The notes: generated from the sequence alone by a model not told the origin. A stretch of DNA of 38,748 bases from Methanobrevibacter sp. OttesenSCG-928-I08 (GCA_030266405.1 JAJDHW010000004.1:1-38748), one strand, 5' to 3'. Positions 15,243 through 24,158 are shown, counted from the first letter of the stretch. Numbers and translations are program-made.

Positions 15243-15542
15243 GTGCGACCTAGAAACGATGGAAAAATAATAATACTATTAATTGCAACTTTAGTTGCAT
15301 TTGGTATAGGTTCTGGTTTTGGTATTAGTATGGGACTATCTGGAGATGATCCTCTAGCTCAAAATGATATAAATCAAACTAAAATACCTATAAATGTAAC
15401 AAAGAATATATCTGCTTACGAAAATCACTCTAAAGATACTTATGATCCATATTTGGATGGAGTACAGCAATATAATGATTCAAATGTAAAATACATTCCT
15501 CAAGAAGAATTTGGTTCTGAAAACTTTACATATAATGGTTAA
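15243..15542 (+). CDS. Short membrane-anchored surface protein rich in N-glycosylation sequons
   Basis: A 99-aa protein. RPRNDGK is a basic N-terminus, followed by one hydrophobic anchor (about residues 9-34, ILLIATLVAFGIGSGFGIS). The rest, about 65 residues, is extracytoplasmic by the positive-inside rule. It contains six N-X-S/T sequons: NQT, NVT, NIS, NHS, NDS and NFT, a very high density for archaeal AglB glycosylation. No domain is recognised. The start is GTG 15243 with TTGGGA upstream. It is transcribed alone and ends in a strong terminator. It could be a glycosylated pseudomurein-spanning stalk. Confidence 0.72.
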   Translation: MRPRNDGKIIILLIATLVAFGIGSGFGISMGLSGDDPLAQNDINQTKIPINVTKNISAYENHSKDTYDPYLDGVQQYNDSNVKYIPQEEFGSENFTYNG

Positions 15543-15570
15543 TATTTAAAAAATTTATTTTTACAAAAAA

Positions 15571-15606
15571 AGGATAAATTAACCTAAATAATTTATCCTA
15601 TTTTTT
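15571..15606 (+). terminator. Strong hairpin terminator
   Basis: AGGATAAATTA and TAATTTATCCT form a perfect 11-bp stem with a 7-nt loop, followed by ATTTTTT. It ends the surface-protein transcript 28 bases after its stop. Confidence 0.75.
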
Positions 15607-15700
15607 CCCTTACTAGACTAATTTATAAAATTTTAAATACTTTTCTTAATATAAAATTATATAATTCATTTTTTTAAATTAATTTATTTTAGTGATTTTT

Positions 15701-16939
15701 ATGAAAATACAAAATTTAGAGAATATTAAAGTTATAAATGGAGGTATTTGTGCAGTCGAGAATGTTAAAGCTGCAGGTTCAAGAGAAGGGAAATATGGTG
15801 TTTCTGTCATATTAAATGAGAATTCTACTTCTTCAGCTGTTTTCACATCAAATAAAGTTACTGCAGCTCCAATTAATTATACTAAAGAAATAATAAAAAA
15901 AGGTAAACTTTCAGCTATTGTTGCAAATAGTGGTAATGCTAATTGTATGACTGGTATCGAAGGTTTAAACGATTGTAAAGATATAGTTCAATTTATTTCT
16001 AAAAAATTGAATATAAATTCTGATGAAATAGCTATTGCATCAACTGGAGTTATTGGACGAAAGATGCCAATGGATAAAATTTTAGATTTAGCTTCAAATT
16101 CCTGTGACAATTTAAAAAATTCTCCAAAATCATCTACTGATTGTGCTGAAGGAATCATGACAACTGATACTCATCCAAAAGAATTTGCTGTAGAAGTTAC
16201 TTTAACAAGTGGCGAAAAGGTAAAAATTGGTGGAATTACTAAAGGAACTGGTATGATTGCACCAAATATGGGAACTATGCTATCTTTTTTAACAACTGAT
16301 GCTCAAATGTCTGAAGAAGATATTCAAAATTCATTAAAAATAGCTGTTAATAATAGTTTTAACATGATTGTTGTTGATGGTGATGAAAGTACTAATGATA
16401 TAGCTATTTTAATGGCTAATGGTAAATCTGGTGTTAATATTAATAATAATGGTGTAATTGATCCAAATTTCCAAAAAGCTTTAAATTACCTTACACAAGA
16501 ACTAGCTAAAATGATGGTTAAAGATGGTGAAGGAGCTAGTAAATTTATGGAAGTTACAATTGATGGGGCAAAATCTGAAACTGATGCAAAAAAAGCAGTA
16601 AAAGCCATTATATCTTCTTCTTTATTTAAAGCAGCTCTTTTCGGAGGAGATCCTAATTGGGGAAGGATAGCTATGGCTATAGGTTATTCAGGAATTTCCT
16701 TTGATTTAGATATTATTTCTATTAATTTCGCATCTAAAAATGATTCAATCGATATATTAAAAAATGGAGATATATTAGCTTTAGAAGGTACTCAAAACCT
16801 TTTGAAAGCTGAAGAAATAATGAATGAAAACTATGTTGAAATAATAGTTGACTTAAATATTGGTGATTCAAGAGCTACTGGTTGGGGTTGTGATTTAACA
16901 TATGATTATGTAAAAATCAATGCTGAATATACTACATAG
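15701..16939 (+). CDS. argJ: Glutamate N-acetyltransferase / ornithine acetyltransferase ArgJ
   Basis: A 412-aa self-processing enzyme that transfers acetyl from N-acetylornithine to glutamate in the cyclic arginine pathway. Motifs: oxyanion-hole ASTGVIGRKMP (Thr115-Gly116) and the cleavage site MIAPNMGTMLSFLTTDA, where Thr192 becomes the N-terminal nucleophile of the beta chain. GGDPNWGRIAMAIGYSG near the C-terminus is typical. I choose ATG 15701 over the in-frame GTG 15692, which is part of the GTGAT ribosome site. argB lies about 3 kb away with unrelated genes between. Whether it also has N-acetylglutamate synthase activity cannot be read. Confidence 0.95.
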   Translation: MKIQNLENIKVINGGICAVENVKAAGSREGKYGVSVILNENSTSSAVFTSNKVTAAPINYTKEIIKKGKLSAIVANSGNANCMTGIEGLNDCKDIVQFISKKLNINSDEIAIASTGVIGRKMPMDKILDLASNSCDNLKNSPKSSTDCAEGIMTTDTHPKEFAVEVTLTSGEKVKIGGITKGTGMIAPNMGTMLSFLTTDAQMSEEDIQNSLKIAVNNSFNMIVVDGDESTNDIAILMANGKSGVNINNNGVIDPNFQKALNYLTQELAKMMVKDGEGASKFMEVTIDGAKSETDAKKAVKAIISSSLFKAALFGGDPNWGRIAMAIGYSGISFDLDIISINFASKNDSIDILKNGDILALEGTQNLLKAEEIMNENYVEIIVDLNIGDSRATGWGCDLTYDYVKINAEYTT

Positions 16940-16978
16940 GGATACATTTAAATAGTATATTAAAGAAACAATTTAATG

Positions 16979-16988
16979 TTATATAAAT
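16979..16988 (+). promoter_or_regulatory. TATA box of the basic microprotein gene
   Basis: TTATATAAAT is 40-49 bp before the ATG at 17028, which puts transcription start near 17008 and leaves room for the GAGGT site at 17016-17020. Confidence 0.5.
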
Positions 16989-17027
16989 TATATTTATCAT
17001 AAATTTATTATTATTGAGGTTATTATT

Positions 17028-17132
17028 ATGGCAAAAGTTAAAGGAACAAATAAAAGAACTAGACAAAAAAGAGGTTACACTAAACCAGGTAGTAAAAGAG
17101 GAAGAGGAGCTAAACAATATTGGAAAAAATAA
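17028..17132 (+). CDS. 34-aa highly basic microprotein (unannotated)
   Basis: A short frame with the full set of gene signals: TATA at 16979, GAGGT at 17016-17020, ATG seven bases later, 34 codons and a terminator overlapping the stop. The product begins MAKVKGTNKRTRQKRGYTKP and ends GRGAKQYWKK; 14 of 34 residues are Lys or Arg and none is acidic. There is no membrane segment. Composition resembles ribosome- or nucleic-acid-binding mini-proteins, but I recognise no family. It sits alone between argJ and a methyltransferase gene. A ribosome-associated or RNA-binding role is inferred from composition only. Confidence 0.72.
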   Translation: MAKVKGTNKRTRQKRGYTKPGSKRGRGAKQYWKK

Positions 17133-17149
17133 TCCAATATCCTTTTTTT
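17117..17149 (+). terminator. Terminator overlapping the microprotein stop
   Basis: ATATTGGA (17117-17124) and TCCAATAT (17133-17140) form an 8-bp stem around AAAAATAA, followed by CC and seven T. The last codons and stop of the 34-aa gene lie inside it. Confidence 0.65.
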
Positions 17150-17314
17150 AACTTTACATACTCTCTTTTTTTTAAATAAATATTAATAAAAACTTATTTT
17201 AAATTAAATTACTTATTTTCTTCTTATAAATTTAATATATGTATTTTTTTTGCAAAATATTAAATAATTCTTTTTAGATACATAGTAATATTATTTGAAT
17301 TTTGGTGTTAAAAA

Positions 17315-17926
17315 ATGAGTAATAAAACTGGTATGCTTCCAGCTAATGGCCATAGAATTCAAGGAAGGTCTAGTGAAGATTTTCTTGATGCAAAAGAAAT
17401 TTTAAATTATTTAAACCTTAAAGGTAGTGAAACTTTTATGGATGCTGGATGTGGTGATGGTCACATTGCTATTGAAGCTGTAAAGACTTTAAATGATGAT
17501 GCGACTATTTATGCATTAGATATTTATGAACCTTCTATTGAAGATTTAAATAATTTAAAAGAAAAGGAAAATTATAATAATCTAATTCCAATTACATCTA
17601 ATATTATTGAAAAAATTGATTTAGATGATGATGTCTTAGATATTGTTTTAATGGTTAATGTATTCCATGGATTTAAAGCTATGAAAGCTTTAGATGAAGC
17701 TATTGAAGAATTAAAAAGAGTTATAAAACCAAGTGGTAGAATAGCTATTATGGATTATAAAAAACAAGAAGTTCGTCATGGTCCACCTTATATTGTTAGA
17801 AGTTCTCCAGAAGAATTAGAAGAATTATTTAATAAACATGGTCTTAAAATGACTTATTTAAATAATGAAGTTGGAGAAGATATTCCAGAAGGAAAATCTC
17901 ATTATTTAATAATATTTGAAAAATAA
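17315..17926 (+). CDS. Class I SAM-dependent methyltransferase (UbiE-like)
   Basis: A 203-aa methyltransferase with SAM motif I TFMDAGCGDGHIAIEA (about residues 40-55), motif II acidic ALDIYEPS, and post-motif LDIVLMVNVFHGF. LKRVIKPSGRIAIMDY is motif III of the UbiE/COQ5 class. The N-terminal MLPANGHRIQGRSS segment probably caps the substrate. It is 14 bases upstream of tarI and probably in the same operon. The substrate is unknown; the neighbourhood would allow a role in surface polymer modification, but that is only context. Confidence 0.85.
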   Translation: MSNKTGMLPANGHRIQGRSSEDFLDAKEILNYLNLKGSETFMDAGCGDGHIAIEAVKTLNDDATIYALDIYEPSIEDLNNLKEKENYNNLIPITSNIIEKIDLDDDVLDIVLMVNVFHGFKAMKALDEAIEELKRVIKPSGRIAIMDYKKQEVRHGPPYIVRSSPEELEELFNKHGLKMTYLNNEVGEDIPEGKSHYLIIFEK

Positions 17927-17940
17927 AGAGGTATATTCAA

Positions 17941-18648
17941 ATGATTTTTGCAGCTATTTTAGCAGGAGGATCAGGATCTAGAATGGGTAATATTGAAAAA
18001 CCTAAACAATTTTTAACATTAGGTAGTAAACCTATTTTAATCCATACTATCGAAAAATTTTCTATTGTTAATAGTTTTGAGAAAATCATTGTATTAACAC
18101 CTAAAAACTTTTTATCACATACAAAAGATTTAATAAAAAAATATATTGAAGATAGTGATAATATTGTTGTTATTGAAGGAGGAAATCTTAGAAATGACAC
18201 AATTATGAATGCTATTGATTATATTAATGATAATTTCCAAATTGATGATGATTCAATTATTGTATCTCATGATTCAGTACGCCCATTTGTAACTTATAGG
18301 ATTATTGAAGAAAATATTGAATTTTGTAAAGAGTATGGAGCATGTGATACAGTAATTCCTGCAACAGATACAATTGTTGAATCAAATAAAGATAATAAAA
18401 TTTCAGCTATTCCTTTAAGAGATAATTTATATCAAGGTCAAACTCCACAAACATTTAAAATAAATAAACTAGCTAAATTATACAAAAATATTAATGATGA
18501 TGATAAAAACAAGTTAACTGATGCTTGTAAGATTTTTGTATTAAATAATGAAGATGTTTATTTAGTTAATGGAGATGTAACTAATATTAAAATTACATAT
18601 CCTTATGATTTAAAGGTAGCTGATGCTATTTTAAAAGATCAAGTATGA
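17941..18648 (+). CDS. tarI: Ribitol-5-phosphate cytidylyltransferase (TarI; IspD family)
   Basis: A 235-aa IspD/TarI-fold enzyme that would make CDP-ribitol from ribitol 5-phosphate and CTP. Motifs: AAILAGGSGSRMGNIEKPKQ (nucleotide loop with Lys), VVIEGGNLRNDTIMNAI, IIVSHDSVRPFV, and RDNLYQGQTPQTFK. FVTYRIIEENIEFCKEYGA and the Gln-Gly-Gln-Thr-Pro-Gln segment fit TarI better than IspD. Archaea using the mevalonate route do not need IspD, and the next gene is tarJ, so TarI is the better call. GAGGT precedes the ATG. Confidence 0.86.
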   Translation: MIFAAILAGGSGSRMGNIEKPKQFLTLGSKPILIHTIEKFSIVNSFEKIIVLTPKNFLSHTKDLIKKYIEDSDNIVVIEGGNLRNDTIMNAIDYINDNFQIDDDSIIVSHDSVRPFVTYRIIEENIEFCKEYGACDTVIPATDTIVESNKDNKISAIPLRDNLYQGQTPQTFKINKLAKLYKNINDDDKNKLTDACKIFVLNNEDVYLVNGDVTNIKITYPYDLKVADAILKDQV

Positions 18649-18657
18649 TGGTTTAAT

Positions 18658-19680
18658 ATGATTAACAATGTATATAGATTAAAATCTCCTAAGCTATTTG
18701 ATAAGGTATATACTGAGATAGATATTAACTCAGATATTATTGCAAGACCTACTTATCTTTCTATTTGTAAAGCTGATCAAAGATACTATCAAGGAGAAAG
18801 AGAATCTGAAATACTTGATGAAAAATTACCAATGGCTTTAATTCATGAAGGAATTGGAAAAATCATTAAAGACAATTCTTATGAATTTAAACCAGGAGAT
18901 AATGTTATTTTTATTCCAAATAATCCTACTGATTCAGATGAATATATAAGTTCTAATTATTTAAAATCCAGTAAATTCAAAGGAAGTAGTGAAGATGGAT
19001 TTACTAGTGATTTAATTTCATTTAAAAAAGATAGAATACTTAAATTGCCAGATAATTTTAATCTAGAAACAAGTGCTTTTTTAGAACTTGTATCTGTAGC
19101 TATTCATGGGATTAATAAATTTAAAAAAATAGCTCATAATAAAAAAGATGTTTTAGGTGTTTGGGGAGATGGAAATATGGGTTTTATTGTTTCTCTTCTT
19201 TTAAAAAATATTTTCCCAGATTCTAAAATTATTGTTTTTGGAAAACACTTTGAAAATTTAAATAGATTTTCCTTTGTTGATGAAGTTTATAAAATTAATG
19301 AAATTCCAGAAAATTTAGCTATTGATCATGGTTTTGAATGTGTTGGTTCTGCTGCTTCTCAAAAAGCTATTAATCAAATAATTAATTTGTCTAATCCTGA
19401 AGCTACTATTTCTTTATTTGGAGTAAGTGAATATCCAGTTTCAATTAATACTCGTTTAATTTTAGAAAAAGGTTTAATTTTCTTTGGTATAAGTAGAAGT
19501 GAGAGAGAAGATTTTATTGAAGTTATAAATTTATTAAATGCTAAACCAGAAATTATTTCTTATTTAAATAATCTTATTACTGAAGTTATCGAAGTTAGAT
19601 CTTTAAAGGATTTAACAAATGCATTTGAAAAGGATTATAAAAATAGTTTTGGAAAAACTGTTTTAAAATGGATGATTTAG
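18658..19680 (+). CDS. tarJ: Ribitol-5-phosphate dehydrogenase TarJ
   Basis: A 340-aa medium-chain dehydrogenase that reduces ribulose 5-phosphate to ribitol 5-phosphate, feeding TarI. TYLSICKADQRYYQGERE with the zinc Cys, the ALIHEGIGKI His-Glu pair and FKPGDNVIFIPN are TarJ-like; VLGVWGDGNMGFIVSLLL is the Rossmann loop and FECVGSAASQKAI follows. The four-Cys structural zinc lobe of other alcohol dehydrogenases is absent, as in TarJ. It starts nine bases after tarI. Together they imply a ribitol-phosphate surface polymer or glycan, as in Gram-positive teichoic acids. Confidence 0.86.
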   Translation: MINNVYRLKSPKLFDKVYTEIDINSDIIARPTYLSICKADQRYYQGERESEILDEKLPMALIHEGIGKIIKDNSYEFKPGDNVIFIPNNPTDSDEYISSNYLKSSKFKGSSEDGFTSDLISFKKDRILKLPDNFNLETSAFLELVSVAIHGINKFKKIAHNKKDVLGVWGDGNMGFIVSLLLKNIFPDSKIIVFGKHFENLNRFSFVDEVYKINEIPENLAIDHGFECVGSAASQKAINQIINLSNPEATISLFGVSEYPVSINTRLILEKGLIFFGISRSEREDFIEVINLLNAKPEIISYLNNLITEVIEVRSLKDLTNAFEKDYKNSFGKTVLKWMI

Positions 19681-19937
19681 ATTATCACATCTAGATGTTA
19701 CTCTTTAAAAATATAATTTTTTCTATATCATTTTAATAAACTACTTTTTTTAATAAAATTTAATCATGCCTTATAGATTAACTTATAAAATTCTGGAAGA
19801 CTTATTTAATTTAATCATAGCTATTTCAAAAATAAAAAATTACTTTTTTAATTAAATATTCAAAAACCTTAATAAGAGTTAAAAACCAATATTTTAATAT
19901 AAAAAATTTAAGGATTATTTTTAAAACAGTGATATTA

Positions 19938-20819
19938 ATGAAAGATGTAAATATTTTAGTTGAAGCTTTACCATACATTAAACAATTTCATAATAAAAAA
20001 ATCATGATTAAGTATGGTGGTCATGCAATGATTGATGATGAAGCTATGGCTTCTACAAGTAGAGATACAGTTCTTTTAAAATATGTAGGGATGAAACCTC
20101 TAGTTGTTCATGGTGGAGGTCCAGAAATATCTAGATCTATGGATAAACTTGGAAAAGAACCTAAATTTATTAAAGGATTAAGAGTCACTGATGAAGAAAC
20201 AATGGAAATTGTTAAAATGGTACTTGTTGGTAAAATAAGTACAAATATTGTTTCTCAAATAAATCTACATGGTGGAAAAGGTATAGGGGTCTCTGGTAAA
20301 GACAGTCAATTAATTCATGCTATTAAAAAACCACTTCATAAAATTAAAGATGATAAAACAGGTATTGAAGAAGAGGTAGATTTAGGTTTAGTTGGTGAAA
20401 TCACTTGTGTTAATGATTCATTGCTCGAAATGTTTACAAATAATGATTATATTCCAGTTATATCTCCAATAGGTATTTCAGAAGGTGGAAATACTTTAAA
20501 TTTAAATGCAGATACAGCTGCAGGAGAAATAGCTAAAGAAATCAGTGCAGAAAAACTAATTATCTTAACTGATGTTCCTGGTGTTTTACACAACCCAAAT
20601 GATCCGGATTCTTTAATTAAAAAAATCAAAGTTGATGAAATTGATGATTTGATTGAAAAAGGAATAATTACTGGTGGAATGATTCCAAAAATTGAAACCT
20701 GTGCTAAAGCTATTGAAGGTGGGGTAAAATCAGCTCATATTATTGATGGTAGACTTAAACACGCTCTTTTACTTGAAATTTTCACTAAAGATGGTATAGG
20801 AACAATGATTTATAAATAA
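19938..20819 (+). CDS. argB: Acetylglutamate kinase
   Basis: A 293-aa amino acid kinase that phosphorylates N-acetylglutamate, the second arginine-pathway step. Motifs: [11 protein letters not shown] (phosphate Lys), [62 protein letters not shown] and [19 protein letters not shown] choose ATG 19938; the in-frame GTG 19929 is part of the GTGAT ribosome site. It is transcribed separately from argJ, with a 257-bp AT-rich spacer before it in which I see only weak TATA-like sequence. Confidence 0.96.
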   Translation: MKDVNILVEALPYIKQFHNKKIMIKYGGHAMIDDEAMASTSRDTVLLKYVGMKPLVVHGGGPEISRSMDKLGKEPKFIKGLRVTDEETMEIVKMVLVGKISTNIVSQINLHGGKGIGVSGKDSQLIHAIKKPLHKIKDDKTGIEEEVDLGLVGEITCVNDSLLEMFTNNDYIPVISPIGISEGGNTLNLNADTAAGEIAKEISAEKLIILTDVPGVLHNPNDPDSLIKKIKVDEIDDLIEKGIITGGMIPKIETCAKAIEGGVKSAHIIDGRLKHALLLEIFTKDGIGTMIYK

Positions 20820-21084
20820 AACTATTATTTGAAAATGAATTCTTCTTAAAGTATTTATATTCATATAATTATGTGAAACAGTTTATTTTTATAAATATTA
20901 ATTTTTTTTAATAAATATTCTCTCTTTTTTTTTAAATTTATCTAAAATAGAATTTTAAAAGTAGTATTCCTAAATTAAAAAGCTTTAAAAAAACAATATT
21001 TATATAAATTAAAATTAAATTTCAATTTAAAGAAATATCTTTCTTTTTAATATTAAGGTTTTGTGGAATATGGAAAAATTAAAT

Positions 21085-22587
21085 CTAATTTCCACTAAAC
21101 TTTTCTCTAAGCTCTCTTCTAAGTAATTTCCATCCATTTACTCTTGGAAGTTCATCTAAACTGAATATTTTTCTTGGAACTTTATATCTTGCAAGATTTT
21201 CTTTAGCATAATTAATTAAATTTTCATTATCTTCTTTATCTTCCCATACAATAGCTGCAACAGGCAATTCTCCTTTGTGACAATCTTCAATACTAAACAT
21301 AGCTATTTCTTTAACAGAAGGATGATTAATTAAAACTTCTTCAACTTCTGTTGGATATATTTTCCATCCACTCATAACTATCATATCTTTTTTACGATCT
21401 GTAATAAAAAGACGATTATCTTTATCAATGTATCCAATATCTCCAGTTAAAAACCAACCATCATCTAAAAATGATTCTTTTGTTTCTTTTTCCATATTCC
21501 AATATCCTTTAGCTACTGCAGGGCCACGAAGAGCTATTTCTCCATTTTCATATTTTTCTAAGTTCTTTGATGAATCTACTTCATCAACTATTTTAACTTG
21601 AGAAAAACAAACTGGATGACCAACACTTTCAAATTTATCTGCACTAGAATAATCTTCTGGTCTAATAACTGTTCCAGTTCCAATTACTATTGTTTCAGAT
21701 AATCCATAAGAATTTATTACTGGTATTTGGTATTTTTCATAAAATTCTTTCCAAATTTTTTTATGTAATGGTCCACCACCACAAATTATTTCACGTACAG
21801 TTTCTAATTTAAATACTTGTTCTTCGTTTAATGTTGTTAGAGAATGAATAACTGGAGGCATACCTGTTAAGACTGTAACTTTTTCTTTTTCACATATTGA
21901 TAAATAATCATTTAGATTATATTTTTCCATCATTATATAAAGAGCTCCAGCTCTTAATGCTGAAATTCCCCAACTTATTCCAACATGGGCCATTGGATAA
22001 ATTCCAAGAAATATATCATCTTGTTTTAATGTTAATACATCACATTCATTATGAATAGCTGTAAACCAATTTCCATGTGTAAGCATAGATCCTTTAGGTT
22101 TTCCTGTTGTTCCAGAAGTATATTGTAATTGACATAAATCATCCCATTCTGTATTTACCACTGGTAAAATTTCAGATTTTCTGTATTTTTCAATATTGGG
22201 AACAATGTAATTTGGTATTTTTAATTCTTTAATTATATCTTTGTTATTTTCATCAGTAATGATTAATTTTGAATCAGAATCATTTACGATATATTCTAAT
22301 TCATGTATTGTGAATATTATGTTTGTGGGAATAGCTACTCCTCCAATTCTCCAAATAGCTAAAAGAGAGAATAAGTATTCTGGAGAGTTATTTAAATATA
22401 TTAAAACTCTATCTCCTTTTTTAATATCTTTTTCTTTTAGTTGTCTTCCAATTTCAGAGACTATTGATAATATTTCTTTTGAATTGTAGTTTTTATCTGT
22501 TTTAACAGAACATAAAACATTTTTTTTTAATCTAAGAGCATTAGCATCTAAAAATGAGGTAATATTAAGTATTTTAATCACTTCCAT
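21085..22587 (-). CDS. AMP-forming acyl-CoA synthetase/ligase family
   Basis: A 500-aa ANL-superfamily enzyme that adenylates a carboxylate and transfers it to CoA or another thiol. Motifs: LQYTSGTTGKPKGSMLTH (P-loop), NSYGLSETIVIG, GWFLTGDIGYIDKDNRLFITDRKKDM and the hinge with the catalytic Lys near NGWKLLRREL. Length matches class I acyl-CoA synthetases. The substrate cannot be read. Its start overlaps the end of the dehydrogenase gene upstream by 14 bases, so the two are co-translated and may share a pathway. Confidence 0.9.
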   Translation of the reverse strand: MEVIKILNITSFLDANALRLKKNVLCSVKTDKNYNSKEILSIVSEIGRQLKEKDIKKGDRVLIYLNNSPEYLFSLLAIWRIGGVAIPTNIIFTIHELEYIVNDSDSKLIITDENNKDIIKELKIPNYIVPNIEKYRKSEILPVVNTEWDDLCQLQYTSGTTGKPKGSMLTHGNWFTAIHNECDVLTLKQDDIFLGIYPMAHVGISWGISALRAGALYIMMEKYNLNDYLSICEKEKVTVLTGMPPVIHSLTTLNEEQVFKLETVREIICGGGPLHKKIWKEFYEKYQIPVINSYGLSETIVIGTGTVIRPEDYSSADKFESVGHPVCFSQVKIVDEVDSSKNLEKYENGEIALRGPAVAKGYWNMEKETKESFLDDGWFLTGDIGYIDKDNRLFITDRKKDMIVMSGWKIYPTEVEEVLINHPSVKEIAMFSIEDCHKGELPVAAIVWEDKEDNENLINYAKENLARYKVPRKIFSLDELPRVNGWKLLRRELREKFSGN

Positions 22588-23572
22588 TTAATTTTTGCCC
22601 AATAGCTTTTGACATTTCTATTGTAGTGTTTACTCCACCTAAATCTGGAGTTAAAGTTTTCCTATCTTTTAAAACTTCTTCAACAGCATTTACAACATCT
22701 TTTCTTAATTCTATTTCACCTAAATAATCTAACATCATAGCTATAGATAAAATCATTGCACATGGGTTTGAAATATATTTTCCAGCAATATCTGGGGCTG
22801 ATCCATGAACTGGTTCGAATAATCCATATTTTTCACCTATATTTCCTGATGGTGCAAAACCTAATCCTCCAACTAGTCCTGCTGCTTCATCAGATAATAT
22901 ATCTCCATATAAATTACTTGTTACTATAACATCAAATTCTTGAGGTTTTGTAAGTAAATACATTGCTGTTGCATCTACATAATAATCATTAACATGTATT
23001 TTAGGATAATTTTTAGCTATTTTATAAAAACTTTCTTTAAATACACCATCTGTTTTTTTTAAAACATTACTTTTGTGAACACAAGTCACTTTACTATAAT
23101 CACGATATATACACTCTTTAAAAGCTAAATTAGATATTCGCTCACTAGCTTTTTTTGTAATTACTCTAAGTGCTGTAGCTTTGTCTTTATTTAGTTCTTC
23201 TATTTGACTATATAATCCTTCAGTATTTTCTCTAACTATTAAAAAATCTAAATCATTATACAATGATTTTACTCCTTTAAATGATTTAACAGGTCTTAAA
23301 TTTCCATATGTATCTAGTTCTTTTCTAAGAGTTATAATTGGACTTTTTTCATTTGGTGTTGATGTTGTTGCACCATATAAAACTGCATCAGATGACTTAG
23401 CTATTTTTATAGTTTCATCAGAAATGGTTTCTCCAGTTTTTTGAAAGCATTCAAAGCCAGCATCGGCTTCTTTTAATCTAAAATTAATATTTAGTTTGTC
23501 TAAAATTAATTTTCCACCTTCCATAACTTCATGGCCTATTCCATCTCCAGGAATTATAGTAATATTATACAT
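22574..23572 (-). CDS. 3-isopropylmalate / homoisocitrate dehydrogenase family
   Basis: A 332-aa NAD(P)-dependent beta-hydroxyacid oxidative decarboxylase. Motifs: ITIIPGDGIGHEVM, the substrate loop TLRKELDTYGNLRPVKSF, LIVRENTEGLYSQIEE, the metal site SNLYGDILSDEAAGLVGGLGFAPSGN and FEPVHGSAPDIAGK. Methanogens carry LeuB (leucine) and AksF (2-oxosuberate for coenzyme B) paralogues with near-identical motifs, so I do not assign a symbol; isocitrate dehydrogenase is less likely. ATG 23572 is chosen over the GTG 23581 that lies in its ribosome site. It overlaps the acyl-CoA synthetase gene. Confidence 0.9.
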   Translation of the reverse strand: MYNITIIPGDGIGHEVMEGGKLILDKLNINFRLKEADAGFECFQKTGETISDETIKIAKSSDAVLYGATTSTPNEKSPIITLRKELDTYGNLRPVKSFKGVKSLYNDLDFLIVRENTEGLYSQIEELNKDKATALRVITKKASERISNLAFKECIYRDYSKVTCVHKSNVLKKTDGVFKESFYKIAKNYPKIHVNDYYVDATAMYLLTKPQEFDVIVTSNLYGDILSDEAAGLVGGLGFAPSGNIGEKYGLFEPVHGSAPDIAGKYISNPCAMILSIAMMLDYLGEIELRKDVVNAVEEVLKDRKTLTPDLGGVNTTIEMSKAIGQKLNGSD

Positions 23573-23690
23573 TAATTTCACTTTTTTATTTTTAATTTTT
23601 TAGATTTGTTCGTATATTATCGAAATACTTTTATATGAGTTAATATATATTATATAATATATTCAGTTAAATAATGTGAGGTTTTTAAAA
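23573..23690. promoter_or_regulatory. Shared divergent promoter region
   Basis: A 118-bp AT-rich spacer separates the divergent dehydrogenase and HEAT-repeat genes. TATA-like tracts (ATATATTATATAATATAT around 23644-23661, and TTTTATATG near 23628) can serve both directions; no operator is evident. Confidence 0.4.
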
Positions 23691-24158
23691 ATGGAAAAAA
23701 CTATTGATGAACTTATTATAGATTTAAAAGATGATGATGAATTTGTTGTTGCCGAAGCACTTGGTCTTTTAGAAATGAGGCCTGAAGAATCTTTGGATCC
23801 ATTAATCATTGCTTTAAAAGATAAAAATAAGAATGTTAGATTAAATGCAGCTAAAATTTTAGGTTTTATTGGTGATAGTAAAGCTATTGATCCTTTAATA
23901 GAAGTATTATATGATAATAATAAACTTGTTAGAAGAGAAGCTTCTACATCTTTAAGTCGTATGGGTTTAAATGCTGTTGATCCTTTAATCAATATTTTAA
24001 ACGATGATGATTGGAAAGTTAGGGGAGCCGCTGCATGGGCTTTAGGAAATATTAAAGATAAAAAAGCTATTCCTTATCTTAAAGAATTACTTGATGATGA
24101 TAGTGCCTTTGTAAGATTAGGTGCTGAAAATGCAATAGCTAACATTGAGAATATGTAA
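23691..24158 (+). CDS. HEAT-repeat protein
   Basis: A 155-aa protein built of about five HEAT-like (PBS-lyase type) repeats of some 31 residues, each with a helix such as ESLDPLIIALKDKNKNVRLNAAKILGFIG, DPLIEVLYDNNKLVRREAS and the last AIPYLKELLDDDSAFVRLGAENAI (each quoted in part). Such solenoids are protein-protein scaffolds; no catalytic residues are expected. I use ATG 23691, with GAGGT about nine bases upstream, rather than the in-frame GTG 23676. It is a single-gene unit and its partner is unknown. Confidence 0.85.
   Translation: MEKTIDELIIDLKDDDEFVVAEALGLLEMRPEESLDPLIIALKDKNKNVRLNAAKILGFIGDSKAIDPLIEVLYDNNKLVRREASTSLSRMGLNAVDPLINILNDDDWKVRGAAAWALGNIKDKKAIPYLKELLDDDSAFVRLGAENAIANIENM

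Noticed and set aside
16932-17117. Minus-strand frame of 61 codons over the microprotein gene
   Set aside because: Low-complexity translation (Ser/Phe and Asn-rich), no ribosome site, and it runs against a well-signalled plus-strand gene.
17941-18648. IspD of the non-mevalonate isoprenoid pathway
   Set aside because: The fold is shared, but archaea do not normally use that pathway and the gene is directly followed by tarJ.
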